Assembly: GCF_003403095.1 (NCBI RefSeq)
Contig: NZ_CP031555.1
Span: 1,116,001 to 1,180,000, forward strand
Source of the DNA: Thalassospira indica
Lineage (GTDB): Bacteria; Pseudomonadota; Alphaproteobacteria; Rhodospirillales; Thalassospiraceae
Direction of reading: 5' to 3'
Length of the DNA stretch: 64,000 bases
Position numbers and translations under genes: made by a program. Shown piece after piece: positions 9,255 through 18,296 of the stretch (the first letter of the stretch is position 1; each line of letters starts with the position of its first letter). Below the pieces are notes generated by a model. It did not search any database, was not told the DNA's origin, and saw only the letters and a program-made list of their open reading frames with translations.

Positions 9255-11390
9255 ATGAATGCGCTGCCGGAATTTTTGACCAAACGTCGCCCGCCTGTTG
9301 AAGGATCACGGGAATTCAAACTGGTGACCGAATATGAGCCCGCCGGTGATCAGCCGCAAGCGATTGCCGAGCTGATGGCCGGTATCGGTGAGGGCGAGCG
9401 CGATCAGGTTCTGCTTGGCGTGACCGGGTCGGGCAAGACGTTTACGATGGCAAACATCATCGCCAAGACGCAGCGGCCAGCATTGGTTCTGGCGCCCAAC
9501 AAAACGCTGGCCGCCCAGCTTTATGCCGAGATGAAGTATTTCTTCCCGGATAATGCGGTCGAATATTTCGTGTCCTATTACGACTATTACCAGCCCGAAG
9601 CCTATATCCCGCGATCAGACACCTATATCGAAAAAGACAGCTCGATCAACGAACAGATCGACCGGATGCGCCATGCCGCAACGCGTGCGATCCTTGAGCG
9701 CAACGACTGTATCATCGTGGCATCGGTGTCGTGCATTTACGGTATCGGAGCGGTGGAAACCTATCTTGAGATGACCCAGCGCATTTCGGTCGGAGACGAG
9801 GTTGATCGCAACGACATCATGAAGCGTCTGGTGGAATTGCAATATACCCGCAATGACGCGGCCTTTTCGCGCGGGACTTTCCGGGTGCGCGGCGATGTTT
9901 TGGAAATCTTCCCGGCCCACGCCGAGGACCGGGCATGGCGCGTGTCGATGTTTGGTGACGAGGTCGAGGAACTGGCGGAATTTGATCCGCTGACCGGGCA
10001 CAAGTTTGCCAACATGGACTCGGTCACGGTTTATGCAAATTCCCACCACGTCACCCCGCGCCCGACGCTGGTGCAGGCGATGGCCGGCATCAAGCAGGAG
10101 CTTAAAGACCGTCTGGCGCAGTTCCAGGCCGAGGGCAAGTTGCTTGCGGCCGAACGGATCGAGCAGCGCACGACCTTTGATCTGGAAATGATGGAAACGG
10201 TCGGTCACTGCAAGGGGATTGAAAACTATTCCCGCTGGCTTTCGGGTCGTAATCCGGGGGAGCCGCCGCCGACCCTGTTTGAATATTTGCCCGAAAACGC
10301 ATTGCTGTTTGTCGATGAAAGCCATGTGGCCGTACCGCAAATCGGCGGCATGTTCCGAGGGGACTATAATCGCAAATTTACGCTCGCCGAGCATGGCTTC
10401 CGCCTGCCCAGTTGCGTTGATAACCGGCCGTTGAAGTTCGAGGAATGGGAAGCCATGCGCCCGCAAAGCGTGTTTGTTTCCGCAACACCGGGCAATTGGG
10501 AAATGGAACGCACCGGGGGTGTATTTGCCGAACAGGTCATTCGCCCCACAGGCCTGATTGACCCGGTCTGTATCGTGCGTCCGGTCGAAACCCAGGTGGA
10601 TGATTTGCTGGGCGAGGCCAAGCAATGTGCCGCCAAGGGGCAGCGTGTTCTGGTCACAACGCTTACCAAACGCATGGCCGAGGATTTGACCGAATACCTG
10701 CACGAACACGGCATTCGCGTGCGATACCTGCATTCGGATATTGATACGCTGGAGCGCATCGAGATCATCCGTGATCTGCGGCTCGGCGTGTTTGATGTGC
10801 TGGTCGGGATTAACCTTCTGCGAGAGGGGCTTGATATCCCGGAATGTGCGCTGGTGGCGATTTTGGATGCCGATAAGGAAGGCTTCCTGCGGTCCAAGAC
10901 ATCGCTTGTTCAGACCATTGGCCGTGCGGCGCGTAACGTTGACGGGCGCGTGTTGCTGTATGCGGACAAGATGACCGACAGCCTGCAATACGCGATTGAT
11001 GAGACCAATCGTCGGCGTGAAAAGCAGATGGCCTATAACAAGGAACACGGCATCACGCCTGAAACCGTGCGGTCGCGGATCAATGATGTTCTCGAAAGTG
11101 TGGCAGAGCAGGATTACGTCACGGTTGATACCGGGGTATCGGGCGATACCATGGTCGGTCATAACCTGCGCGCCCATATCGAAGACCTTGAAAAACGCAT
11201 GCGCGATGCGGCCGGGAACCTTGAGTTCGAGGAAGCTGCGCGTTTGCGTGACGAAATCAAGCGTCTTGAGGATCAGGAACTTGGCCTTGCCGAGGCCGGA
11301 CCAATGGCGCGCACCATCGGCACTATCGGGCCGGGATCAAAATCAGCCAACAAACCGAAATACAAGGGGCGCCGCCGCAAGGGGGCATAG
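9255..11390 (+). CDS. uvrB: Excinuclease ABC subunit B (UvrB)
   Basis: 711 residues. Walker A is GVTGSGKT (55-62), the Y-rich damage-strand hairpin includes [15 protein letters not shown], and the helicase motifs DESH and [14 protein letters not shown] are present. A C-terminal UVR motif ([18 protein letters not shown]) binds UvrC. UvrB verifies lesions handed over by UvrA and recruits UvrC in nucleotide excision repair. A basic tail ([10 protein letters not shown]) extends past the UVR motif. It is a single gene with a strong terminator. Confidence 0.98.
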   Translation: MNALPEFLTKRRPPVEGSREFKLVTEYEPAGDQPQAIAELMAGIGEGERDQVLLGVTGSGKTFTMANIIAKTQRPALVLAPNKTLAAQLYAEMKYFFPDNAVEYFVSYYDYYQPEAYIPRSDTYIEKDSSINEQIDRMRHAATRAILERNDCIIVASVSCIYGIGAVETYLEMTQRISVGDEVDRNDIMKRLVELQYTRNDAAFSRGTFRVRGDVLEIFPAHAEDRAWRVSMFGDEVEELAEFDPLTGHKFANMDSVTVYANSHHVTPRPTLVQAMAGIKQELKDRLAQFQAEGKLLAAERIEQRTTFDLEMMETVGHCKGIENYSRWLSGRNPGEPPPTLFEYLPENALLFVDESHVAVPQIGGMFRGDYNRKFTLAEHGFRLPSCVDNRPLKFEEWEAMRPQSVFVSATPGNWEMERTGGVFAEQVIRPTGLIDPVCIVRPVETQVDDLLGEAKQCAAKGQRVLVTTLTKRMAEDLTEYLHEHGIRVRYLHSDIDTLERIEIIRDLRLGVFDVLVGINLLREGLDIPECALVAILDADKEGFLRSKTSLVQTIGRAARNVDGRVLLYADKMTDSLQYAIDETNRRREKQMAYNKEHGITPETVRSRINDVLESVAEQDYVTVDTGVSGDTMVGHNLRAHIEDLEKRMRDAAGNLEFEEAARLRDEIKRLEDQELGLAEAGPMARTIGTIGPGSKSANKPKYKGRRRKGA

Positions 11391-11411
11391 GCACTGTAAA
11401 GCCAAATGCAA

Positions 11412-11446
11412 AACAGCCGGGGCAATATGCACCCGGCTGTTTTTTT
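11412..11446 (+). terminator. Intrinsic terminator of uvrB
   Basis: A 10-bp stem AACAGCCGGG / CCCGGCTGTT over a 10-nt loop is followed by TTTTTT. Confidence 0.9.
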
Positions 11447-11469
11447 GTGGCGTATTCCTGTCGCCTGAA

Positions 11470-12438
11470 TCACATGAACAGGCGTTCGTTTTCCATGCCC
11501 TTATAGATATCGGCAACATAGTCGCCATAACCGTTATAGATCCGGGTCGGCACGCTTTCGCCGTTGTTCAGAAGACGTTCATAGGCCTGCGACCAGCGCG
11601 GATGCGGGACTTCCGGATTTACGTTGGCCCAGAAGCCATACTCATCGGCGTTGATGTCTTCCCAGAAGCTTTTGGGGCGCGTGTCGGTGAAGGTGAAGCG
11701 CACGATCGATTTGATGTTTTTAAAACCGTATTTCCACGGTGTAACCAGACGCAGTGGTGCACCGTTCTGCTTGGGCAGTTCTTCGCCGTAAATGCCCGTG
11801 GCGATCATGGTCAGTTCATTGGTGGCCTCGGCCATCGTGAGGCCTTCGATATAGGGCCACGGATACCAGAACTGACGCAGACCCGGCATAGTGTCCTTTT
11901 GGCTGGCGGTTTCCATTTCGACATATTTTGCGCCCGACAGGGGCTTGGCGAAGTCAACCAGCGCCTTCATCGGGAAACCGGACCAGGGCACGGTCATCGC
12001 CCAGGCTTCGACACAGCGAAACCGATAGACGCGCTCTTCAAGCGGCATCTTGCGCACCAGTTCTTCGAAATCAATTTCGATCGGTTTTGCAACCAATCCG
12101 TCGATTACGACGGTCCAGGGGCGGATGCGCATGGCTTGGGCGGCCTGCGAGATCGATTTGTGCGATCCGAATTCATAGAAATTGTTATAGGTCAGCGCCT
12201 TGGACTTTTCGGTCATTTCGCGTTCGACCGTGTAGGCCGGGTTGCGATCCACCGGATAAAGATTGGCAGTTGATCCCGACCCTTGGGCCAATGCAGAGCC
12301 AAGCGGGAGGCTTGATGCTGTTGCGCCGATCGATCCGGCGGCGATCCCCTTAAGGAATTGGCGGCGGTTTTTATAGATCGATTCCGGCGTTGCGTCTCGT
12401 TCGGGGATTTCCCAACCCTTTTTGCGGCGTATCAGCAT
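11470..12438 (-). CDS. msrP: Protein-methionine-sulfoxide reductase catalytic subunit MsrP (YedY)
   Basis: The ATG at 12438 (MLIRRKKGWEIPERD) is chosen because GGAGGA precedes it; this gives 322 residues. A twin-arginine signal (NRRQFLKG, residues 24-31) targets the folded molybdopterin enzyme to the periplasm. The molybdenum-ligating Cys is C142 in YRFRCVEAWAMTVPW. By family knowledge it repairs oxidised methionines in envelope proteins, receiving electrons from the haem membrane protein MsrQ. No msrQ gene lies next to it, unlike the usual operon. It is convergent with uvrB and divergent from a LysR gene. Confidence 0.92.
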   Translation of the reverse strand: MLIRRKKGWEIPERDATPESIYKNRRQFLKGIAAGSIGATASSLPLGSALAQGSGSTANLYPVDRNPAYTVEREMTEKSKALTYNNFYEFGSHKSISQAAQAMRIRPWTVVIDGLVAKPIEIDFEELVRKMPLEERVYRFRCVEAWAMTVPWSGFPMKALVDFAKPLSGAKYVEMETASQKDTMPGLRQFWYPWPYIEGLTMAEATNELTMIATGIYGEELPKQNGAPLRLVTPWKYGFKNIKSIVRFTFTDTRPKSFWEDINADEYGFWANVNPEVPHPRWSQAYERLLNNGESVPTRIYNGYGDYVADIYKGMENERLFM

Positions 12439-12662
12439 GTCGTCCTCCAATTGCGCGGGTTTTCTAAATGTCCTTTGAAAACCGGCTTTGGGCAAGTCAC
12501 GGCTCGGTGATCGGTCAGTGAATCCCATCGCATTCAACTGCTTGTGCTTGAAAAGATACGGCAAAAGACTGCGATCTGATCAAAGGCATAATCAATTGAT
12601 CGTGCGAAGTGATCGTATGATGGGTAGAATGATCGCAAACAACATTGAACAGGGTGGATCGC

Positions 12663-13556
12663 GTGTTTGAATTCAAGGATATCGAAATTCTGCAAGATAT
12701 TGTCAAAGCGGGCGGTTTTCGGGCGGCGGCACAGAAATATAACCTGTCTCAATCGGCGATTTCGGCCCGGGTATCCGGGCTTGAGAAGAAGTTGGGCATC
12801 TTGCTGTTTGACCGCAGCAACCGGCAGGTGCGCCTGACCGCGGGCGGTTTGCGATTTCTTGAGGAAGCGCAGCGCTTGTCAAGAGCACGTGATCGCATCT
12901 GGCAGGAGTTGACGCATCCGGGGGAGTTGAGCGGCACCGTCAGGATTGGTGTTGCGGAAACCATCGTGCATACGCTTCTGACGGATATGCTCAACAAACT
13001 CAAAGATGACTTTCCGAAAGTCCGTTATGAGCTGTCGGTGGATACGTCGGGACAGTTGGCCAAGTCGCTTGAAAATGACGAAATGGATGTCGCGATTATG
13101 TTGCGCGAATCCGTTCCGCAAGGTGCAGTGGCGGCACCGTTAAAGCCGGTGGAGCTCAAATGGTATTGCCCTGAAACCATGGAGCTTCCCGATAAACCGA
13201 TGTCGTTAAGGGATCTGGCCAGTCATGCCATCGTCACCTTTCCAAAGGGGACGCCACCATTTCGCGAAGTCGAAAGTATTTTTGCTGCGCCCGATATATC
13301 GCAACCTGCGTTACATGGTTCTGCATCGCTTTCAACCGTCAAGCATCTGGTCGCAGGGGGATTTGGAATCGGGGTTTTGCCCAGCCTGATGGTCAAAAAT
13401 TCCATGTGGAATGAACAGATTAAAGAAATCCCGGTAAGCGATGAAGCATCGTTAACCGCGCTTCATTTTGTCATTGCCTATTACCCGGAACGCAACCGCG
13501 AGATCGGCGCTGCCGTTCAGGAGGCGGCAAAATTGTTCGATCATAATGATCGTTAA
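12663..13556 (+). CDS. LysR-type transcriptional regulator of the adjacent TRAP/amidase cluster
   Basis: The start is most likely the GTG at 12663, preceded by AGGGTGG; a TTG at 12645 in the same frame is the alternative. This gives 297 residues. The N-terminal winged helix has the LysR pattern (FRAAAQKYNLSQSAISARVS), followed by a periplasmic-binding-like effector domain (from about residue 90). It sits directly before, and in the same direction as, the DUF1445-TRAP-DUF2848-amidase genes, so it probably controls them. GATCGT-type sequences occur on both sides of the gene. Confidence 0.85.
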   Translation: MFEFKDIEILQDIVKAGGFRAAAQKYNLSQSAISARVSGLEKKLGILLFDRSNRQVRLTAGGLRFLEEAQRLSRARDRIWQELTHPGELSGTVRIGVAETIVHTLLTDMLNKLKDDFPKVRYELSVDTSGQLAKSLENDEMDVAIMLRESVPQGAVAAPLKPVELKWYCPETMELPDKPMSLRDLASHAIVTFPKGTPPFREVESIFAAPDISQPALHGSASLSTVKHLVAGGFGIGVLPSLMVKNSMWNEQIKEIPVSDEASLTALHFVIAYYPERNREIGAAVQEAAKLFDHNDR

Positions 13557-13565
13557 AAACGATCA
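13547..13565. repeat. Inverted repeat TGATCGTT-AAA-AACGATCA before the TRAP/amidase operon
   Basis: Perfect 8-bp arms around AAA. It overlaps the last codons of the LysR gene and is followed by GTTTTT. It can be an operator of the LysR protein or a weak terminator; the sequence alone does not decide. Related TGATCGT copies lie upstream of the LysR gene near 12597 and 12610. Confidence 0.5.
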
Positions 13566-13645
13566 GTTTTTGCATAAAATGATTTCTTGACAAGATCGGT
13601 CTAAATTCTCACTCTTTCATAAGAGGCAGAGAATGGGACCAGAAT

Positions 13646-14515
13646 ATGAACGCGTCACAAAGCGCCACCCGTTCCGTTGACACCGCGAAAGAAGCCATTT
13701 CGACCATGACGCCACTGGCGTTGCGTCAGGCAATCAGAAGCGGCGAACATACAGGGACAACAACCGGCTACTCATCGGGTTACCTTCAGGGTAACCTGGC
13801 GATCCTGCCGGCTGATTATGCAGATGAGTTTCTGCAATTTTGTGCAAAGAACCCCAAATCATGTCCGCTGATCGGGATGTCGGAACCGGGATCGCCCCAT
13901 ATTCCCGAACTGGGCGTGGATCTTGATATTCGCACCGATCTTCCGGGATATCGTATTTTCCGTGGCAGCACCGACTTTACGTGCGCAAGCGATCTGACCG
14001 ATGTCTGGCGTGATGATCTGGTGACGTTTGTTCTGGGCTGTTCGTTTTCCTTTGAGGCAGCAATTACCCGTGGCGGTGTGCCGGTACGTCATATGAATGC
14101 GAACCGCAATGTGCCGATGTATGTGACCAATATCGAAACATCGCCTGCCGGTCGTTTTCATGGGCCGCTGGTTGTTTCGATGCGGGCCTTTACACCCGGC
14201 AATGCGATCCGGGCGATCCTTTATTCTGATCGATATCGTTTGGCGCACGGGGCACCGGTTCATATCGGTGATCCGGCGCAAATCGGTATTGCCGATATCA
14301 TGAAACCGGACTTTGGAGATGACCCTGTCATTCATGAAGGGGACATTCCGGTTTTCTGGGCGTGTGGGGTCACGCCGCAAATGGCAATTCGCAATGCCTT
14401 GCCTGATTTTGCCATTACGCACGAACCCGGCCTGATGCTTGTGACAGATGTTCTTGCCGAAGCGGCTGAGTTTTCCCTGCAGACTAAACCTCAAACCAAC
14501 CAATCATCGCTTTGA
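13646..14515 (+). CDS. DUF1445 putative hydro-lyase / D-glutamate cyclase family
   Basis: 289 residues, matching the DUF1445 family in length and in conserved segments such as GYLQGNLAILP near residue 50 and MYVTNIETSPAGRFHGPLVV around residue 155. Family members include the mitochondrial D-glutamate cyclase and bacterial proteins found near 5-oxoproline genes; the bacterial reaction is mostly unknown. First gene of a rightward operon with a TRAP transporter, a DUF2848 protein and an amidase. It probably acts on the imported compound in the cytoplasm, by inference. Confidence 0.85.
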   Translation: MNASQSATRSVDTAKEAISTMTPLALRQAIRSGEHTGTTTGYSSGYLQGNLAILPADYADEFLQFCAKNPKSCPLIGMSEPGSPHIPELGVDLDIRTDLPGYRIFRGSTDFTCASDLTDVWRDDLVTFVLGCSFSFEAAITRGGVPVRHMNANRNVPMYVTNIETSPAGRFHGPLVVSMRAFTPGNAIRAILYSDRYRLAHGAPVHIGDPAQIGIADIMKPDFGDDPVIHEGDIPVFWACGVTPQMAIRNALPDFAITHEPGLMLVTDVLAEAAEFSLQTKPQTNQSSL

Positions 14516-14532
14516 CGTCAGAGGAGTTTCTT

Positions 14533-15585
14533 ATGAAAAAGATGATTTCGTCGCTTTTGGCCGTTTCCGCCCTTGGGGCGGGTGTGGCCGCAACCCCGGC
14601 ATTTGCAGAAGACCTTTCGGTCGTCGGCAGCTGGAGCAGCCTGCCGCTTTACAAGCAATATGAACACCCGTTCTGGACCGAAACTTTCCCGGCGGATTCC
14701 AAAGGCGAATTCAATGTCGAAATGACCACCCATGACCAGATGGGCATCGGTGGCGGTGACGTTTTCCGTATTCTGAATGACGGTGTTTTCGATATCGCCA
14801 TGACCGTTGGTGATTACGCTGTTGGTGATGCGCCGGAACTTGAAGGCCTTGACGTGCCGCTGGTTGCAAACACTGCCGCCGAAGCAAAGGCAATGGTCGA
14901 AGCCGCCCGCCCGATGGTTGATGATATCTTTGCCGACCGTTTTAATTCCAAGGTTCTGGCGATTGCGCCGTATCCGCCGCAGGTTGTGTTCTGTGCAGGC
15001 GACGTCAATTCCCTGGACGATCTGAAAGACAAAAAGGTTCGTGGTTCGGGTCGAATGACCACCAAATTCCTTGAGGCACTTGGTGCGACGGGCGTGAATG
15101 TTGCGTTCTCGGAAGTTCCCGGCGCGCTGGAACGTGGTGTGATTGATTGTGCTGTTACCGGCGCTGGTTCGGGCTATAGCGCAGGCTGGTGGGAAGTTTC
15201 CGATCACCTGTTGACCATCCCGCTTGGTGGATGGGACCCGGTTGTGACCGCGATGAACATGGACAAGTGGAACAGCCTGACAGCTGACCAGCAGACCTTC
15301 ATCATGGATGAAGTCAAAACCAAGTTCGAGGCCCCTGCATGGGCATCGGCGGCTGATGCATTGAGCAATGATGTTGCCTGCCTGACCGGCAATGGCGCAT
15401 GCCCGGTAGGTGATCCGGCCAGCATGACCCTTGTTGAGGTTTCAGATAGTGACCTGGCAAAAGCCAAGGAAATCCTGACCTCCACCGTTCTGCCCGAGTG
15501 GGCCGAACGTGCTGGTAATGACTGGGTTGCACGCTGGAACGATAGCGTCGGCAAGACTGTCGGTGTTACCGTACCGCTTAACTGA
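14533..15585 (+). CDS. TRAP transporter periplasmic binding protein (DctP/TAXI-like group)
   Basis: The ATG at 14533 is chosen for its GAGGAG site and signal peptide (MKKMISSLLAVSALGAGVAA, mature start near EDLSVVGSW); 350 residues. The TRAP-type fold is recognisable with the conserved Arg/Gly segment DLKDKKVRGSGRMTTKFLEALGA shortened here to KVRGSGRMTTKF. It binds the substrate, typically an organic acid, for the DctQ/DctM pair encoded directly after it. It starts 17 bp after the DUF1445 gene, in the same operon. Confidence 0.9.
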   Translation: MKKMISSLLAVSALGAGVAATPAFAEDLSVVGSWSSLPLYKQYEHPFWTETFPADSKGEFNVEMTTHDQMGIGGGDVFRILNDGVFDIAMTVGDYAVGDAPELEGLDVPLVANTAAEAKAMVEAARPMVDDIFADRFNSKVLAIAPYPPQVVFCAGDVNSLDDLKDKKVRGSGRMTTKFLEALGATGVNVAFSEVPGALERGVIDCAVTGAGSGYSAGWWEVSDHLLTIPLGGWDPVVTAMNMDKWNSLTADQQTFIMDEVKTKFEAPAWASAADALSNDVACLTGNGACPVGDPASMTLVEVSDSDLAKAKEILTSTVLPEWAERAGNDWVARWNDSVGKTVGVTVPLN

Positions 15586-15613
15586 TTAACAGTGCTTGGC
15601 GGAGGCCCGAACA

Positions 15614-16162
15614 GTGACCGAAAACTTGATTGCGGCCATCCGCCGCGCCAATCGCATCATCGCGTTGTCCGTCGGATTTGTTCTGACGGGCAGCGTGATC
15701 CTGATCATCGCAGAAATTCTGCTACGTGAGGCCGGAATTTCTCTGGGCGGCGCCGAAGAAATTTCTGGCTACGTCATGGCCGGTGTTGCCAGTTGGGGGC
15801 TTTCCTATGCGCTGACCGAGTTGGCGCATGTCAGAATTGACCTTATCCGGCTCCGCTTGCAGGAACGCGGAAAGGCATTCCTTGATTTGTTGGCAATTGT
15901 CACCCTTGCAGCGGTGGCAACGATTGTTGCCATCCAGTGCTGGCCCGTCCTTTCAAAAACCATTGAACGCGGATCAACTGCGAACACACCACTTGAAACA
16001 CCGCTTTGGATACCGCAGTTGGTCTGGTTTTCCGGTTGGCTTTGGTTCGCGCTGTGTTCCTGTGCGTTGGTGATCCTGACCCTGGTGTTGCTGATGCGCC
16101 GTAACTTTGACACGGCCGACTCTTTGGTCGGTGCCCGGTCCGAGCTGGAGCTTGAATCATGA
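15614..16162 (+). CDS. TRAP transporter small membrane subunit (DctQ)
   Basis: GTG at 15614 with GGAGG 8-9 nt upstream gives 182 residues; a TTG at 15596 is a weaker alternative. Four hydrophobic segments and the DctQ-type pattern (GYVMAGVASWGLSYALTELA, a helix near residues 50-70) are seen. It is the small inner-membrane subunit that pairs with DctM. Its last codons overlap the DctM start by 4 bp (ATGA). Confidence 0.88.
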   Translation: MTENLIAAIRRANRIIALSVGFVLTGSVILIIAEILLREAGISLGGAEEISGYVMAGVASWGLSYALTELAHVRIDLIRLRLQERGKAFLDLLAIVTLAAVATIVAIQCWPVLSKTIERGSTANTPLETPLWIPQLVWFSGWLWFALCSCALVILTLVLLMRRNFDTADSLVGARSELELES

Positions 16163-17439
16163 TTACAGCAGTTACGGTTTCGCTGTTGGGGCTTCTGGCC
16201 TTGTCCATTCCGGTGGGGATTGTGCTTTTCCTTCTCGGTATTGGTGTCGATCAGTTTTTCACGCCCTTTCCGCTGTTGCGCGGTTTGGGGCAGGTGGTCT
16301 GGTCTTCTTCAAATTCCTCGACCCTGATTGCCATCCCATTTTTTGTTTTGCTCGGTGAGGTGCTTGTGCGCGGTGGTATCGCCGCGAAGACCTATGAAGC
16401 ACTCGATAAGTGGTTCTCATGGCTGCCCGGTGGGTTGGTCCATGCCAATATCGGCACCGCGACAATGTTTTCGGCGACGTCGGGTTCGTCTGTTGCCACG
16501 GCTGCGACGGTTGCGACTGTGGCAATGCCGCAGGCCGACAAGTTGGGCTATGACCCGAAACTGTTTTCAGGCGCCATTGCCGCAGGCGGCACGCTTGGGA
16601 TCATGATCCCGCCATCGATCAACTTGATTGTCTATGGGTTCCTGACCGAAACATCGATCCCGCGTTTGTTCCTTGCCGGGCTGGTGCCGGGGCTGGTGAT
16701 GGCTGTTGCCTTCATGCTTGTGACCGCGGCGATTTGCAAGGTGAAGCCAAGTCTTGGCGGACAAAGCCGTTCGTTTAGCTGGGCGGAGCGGTTTGGTGGC
16801 TTAAGGCATCTTGTGCCGATCTTCCTGCTGTTCTTTGTTGTGATCGGGTCAATCTATGCCGGATGGGCGACACCAACAGAATCAGCAGCCGTCGGTGTTG
16901 CCATCGCCATGATCATCGCCGCCTTTAACAAAGGTGTGTCGAACGAGATGATCAAGATGTGCTTGCTCGGGACAGTTCGCATCACGGCGATGATCATGCT
17001 GGTGATCATCGGGGCCTATTTCCTGAACTTCACCCTGACCGCAGCGGGCATGGGGCGGGAGCTCAAGGAACTTCTCGTCGGACTTGATCTTAGCCCGATG
17101 GGGACGTTGCTTGTTGTTATTTTGCTCTACATCGTGCTGGGCTTCTTTATTGAAACCTTGTCCCTGATGGTGGCGACCATTCCGATCATTGTACCGATCA
17201 TGACAGCCATGGGCTTTGACAAGGTCTGGTTTGGGATCCTTTTGATCGTCTTGATCGAAATGGCTTTGATCACGCCGCCTGTCGGATTGAACCTGTATGT
17301 CGTGCAGGGTGCCCGAAAATCAGGGCAATTATCCGAGGTCATGCTGGGTGCTGTTCCCTATGTTCTTGTGATGTTGGCGATGATCGTCGGTCTGATCTTC
17401 TTGCCGGAAATCGCACTTTTCCTGCCTGACTATCTCTGA
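16159..17439 (+). CDS. TRAP transporter large membrane subunit (DctM)
   Basis: 426 residues with about 12 hydrophobic segments, standard for DctM. Family motifs visible include SGSSVATAATVATVAMPQ and LGIMIPPSINLIVYG in the first half and EMALITPPVGLNLYVVQG near the end. It is the sodium-coupled translocation subunit of the TRAP system. Translationally coupled to the DctQ gene. Confidence 0.94.
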   Translation: MITAVTVSLLGLLALSIPVGIVLFLLGIGVDQFFTPFPLLRGLGQVVWSSSNSSTLIAIPFFVLLGEVLVRGGIAAKTYEALDKWFSWLPGGLVHANIGTATMFSATSGSSVATAATVATVAMPQADKLGYDPKLFSGAIAAGGTLGIMIPPSINLIVYGFLTETSIPRLFLAGLVPGLVMAVAFMLVTAAICKVKPSLGGQSRSFSWAERFGGLRHLVPIFLLFFVVIGSIYAGWATPTESAAVGVAIAMIIAAFNKGVSNEMIKMCLLGTVRITAMIMLVIIGAYFLNFTLTAAGMGRELKELLVGLDLSPMGTLLVVILLYIVLGFFIETLSLMVATIPIIVPIMTAMGFDKVWFGILLIVLIEMALITPPVGLNLYVVQGARKSGQLSEVMLGAVPYVLVMLAMIVGLIFLPEIALFLPDYL

Positions 17440-17566
17440 GGCGCAATAGGCCAGAAGCCTCCCTTAAAACAATTGGCGAATGGACCAGTGTCATCTGGTC
17501 CAAGCGCCCCCTCTATGTCTGAGACCCAGTGTCCAACACATCATTCCAAAAAGATCGGAACCAGAA

Positions 17567-18250
17567 ATGCAGATGAATTTTACCCTGGCAGGGACCGAAA
17601 TCACCTTTGATATCGACCATTGCACTGTTGCCGGATGGACGGGCAGGAATGCGGCGTCGATCCAGCATCATATCGACGAGCTTGCCGCGATCGGTGTTAA
17701 ACCGCCGTCAAGCGTGCCGCTTTATTATCGGACCGCCTCAGGAATGGTAACCCAGCAATCCTGTATCGAGGTTGTTGGACAGGGAACATCGGGCGAAGTC
17801 GAGCCGTTCCTGATTGCTTGTGACGGCGAACTTTACCTTGGCCTTGCGTCCGATCATACGGATCGCGAGCTTGAAGCCCACTCGGTCGCGCTGTCCAAGC
17901 AGATTTGCGAGAAACCCGTTGCATCTGAAATCTGGCGCTTTGACGAGGTCAAAGACCATATCGAGCAGATCGAAATGCGGTCCTGGGTTCAGGAACAGGA
18001 TGGCGATGACTGGGTGCTTTATCAGGAAGGAACGATTGCTACGATCCGCCCGTTAAGTGATCTGATCGAAGGATCGCAATTGATGGGAAATGCTGCCAAC
18101 GGCAAGGCATCTGCCATGCTGTGCGGTACACTTGGCGCAAAGGGCGGGGTTCGCCCGGCACGCCGGTTCAAAATGGCGTTGCATGATCCAGTACTTGATC
18201 GCACGATCACGCACGCCTATGAAATTAGGGAACTGCCGGAAATCGCATAA
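17567..18250 (+). CDS. DUF2848 family protein
   Basis: The ATG at 17567 gives 227 residues; the Shine-Dalgarno (CGGAACC) is weak and the ATG two codons later is equally possible. The protein resembles DUF2848, a family distantly like fumarylacetoacetate hydrolases and often found near amidases and TRAP transporters. Visible features: an N-terminal beta-rich part and the segment GLASDHTDRELEAHSV with a conserved acidic/His cluster. Probably a cytoplasmic enzyme of the same pathway as its neighbours; reaction unknown. Confidence 0.75.
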   Translation: MQMNFTLAGTEITFDIDHCTVAGWTGRNAASIQHHIDELAAIGVKPPSSVPLYYRTASGMVTQQSCIEVVGQGTSGEVEPFLIACDGELYLGLASDHTDRELEAHSVALSKQICEKPVASEIWRFDEVKDHIEQIEMRSWVQEQDGDDWVLYQEGTIATIRPLSDLIEGSQLMGNAANGKASAMLCGTLGAKGGVRPARRFKMALHDPVLDRTITHAYEIRELPEIA

Positions 18251-18296
18251 GCAATTTCATCGTCAGAACAACACCATAACAGGATGAGGCACCGCC

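Noticed and set aside
9615..11177. 520-codon open frame antisense to uvrB
   Set aside because: A shadow of GC-rich codon use in uvrB; no ribosome site and no family resemblance, while the plus-strand UvrB is unmistakable.
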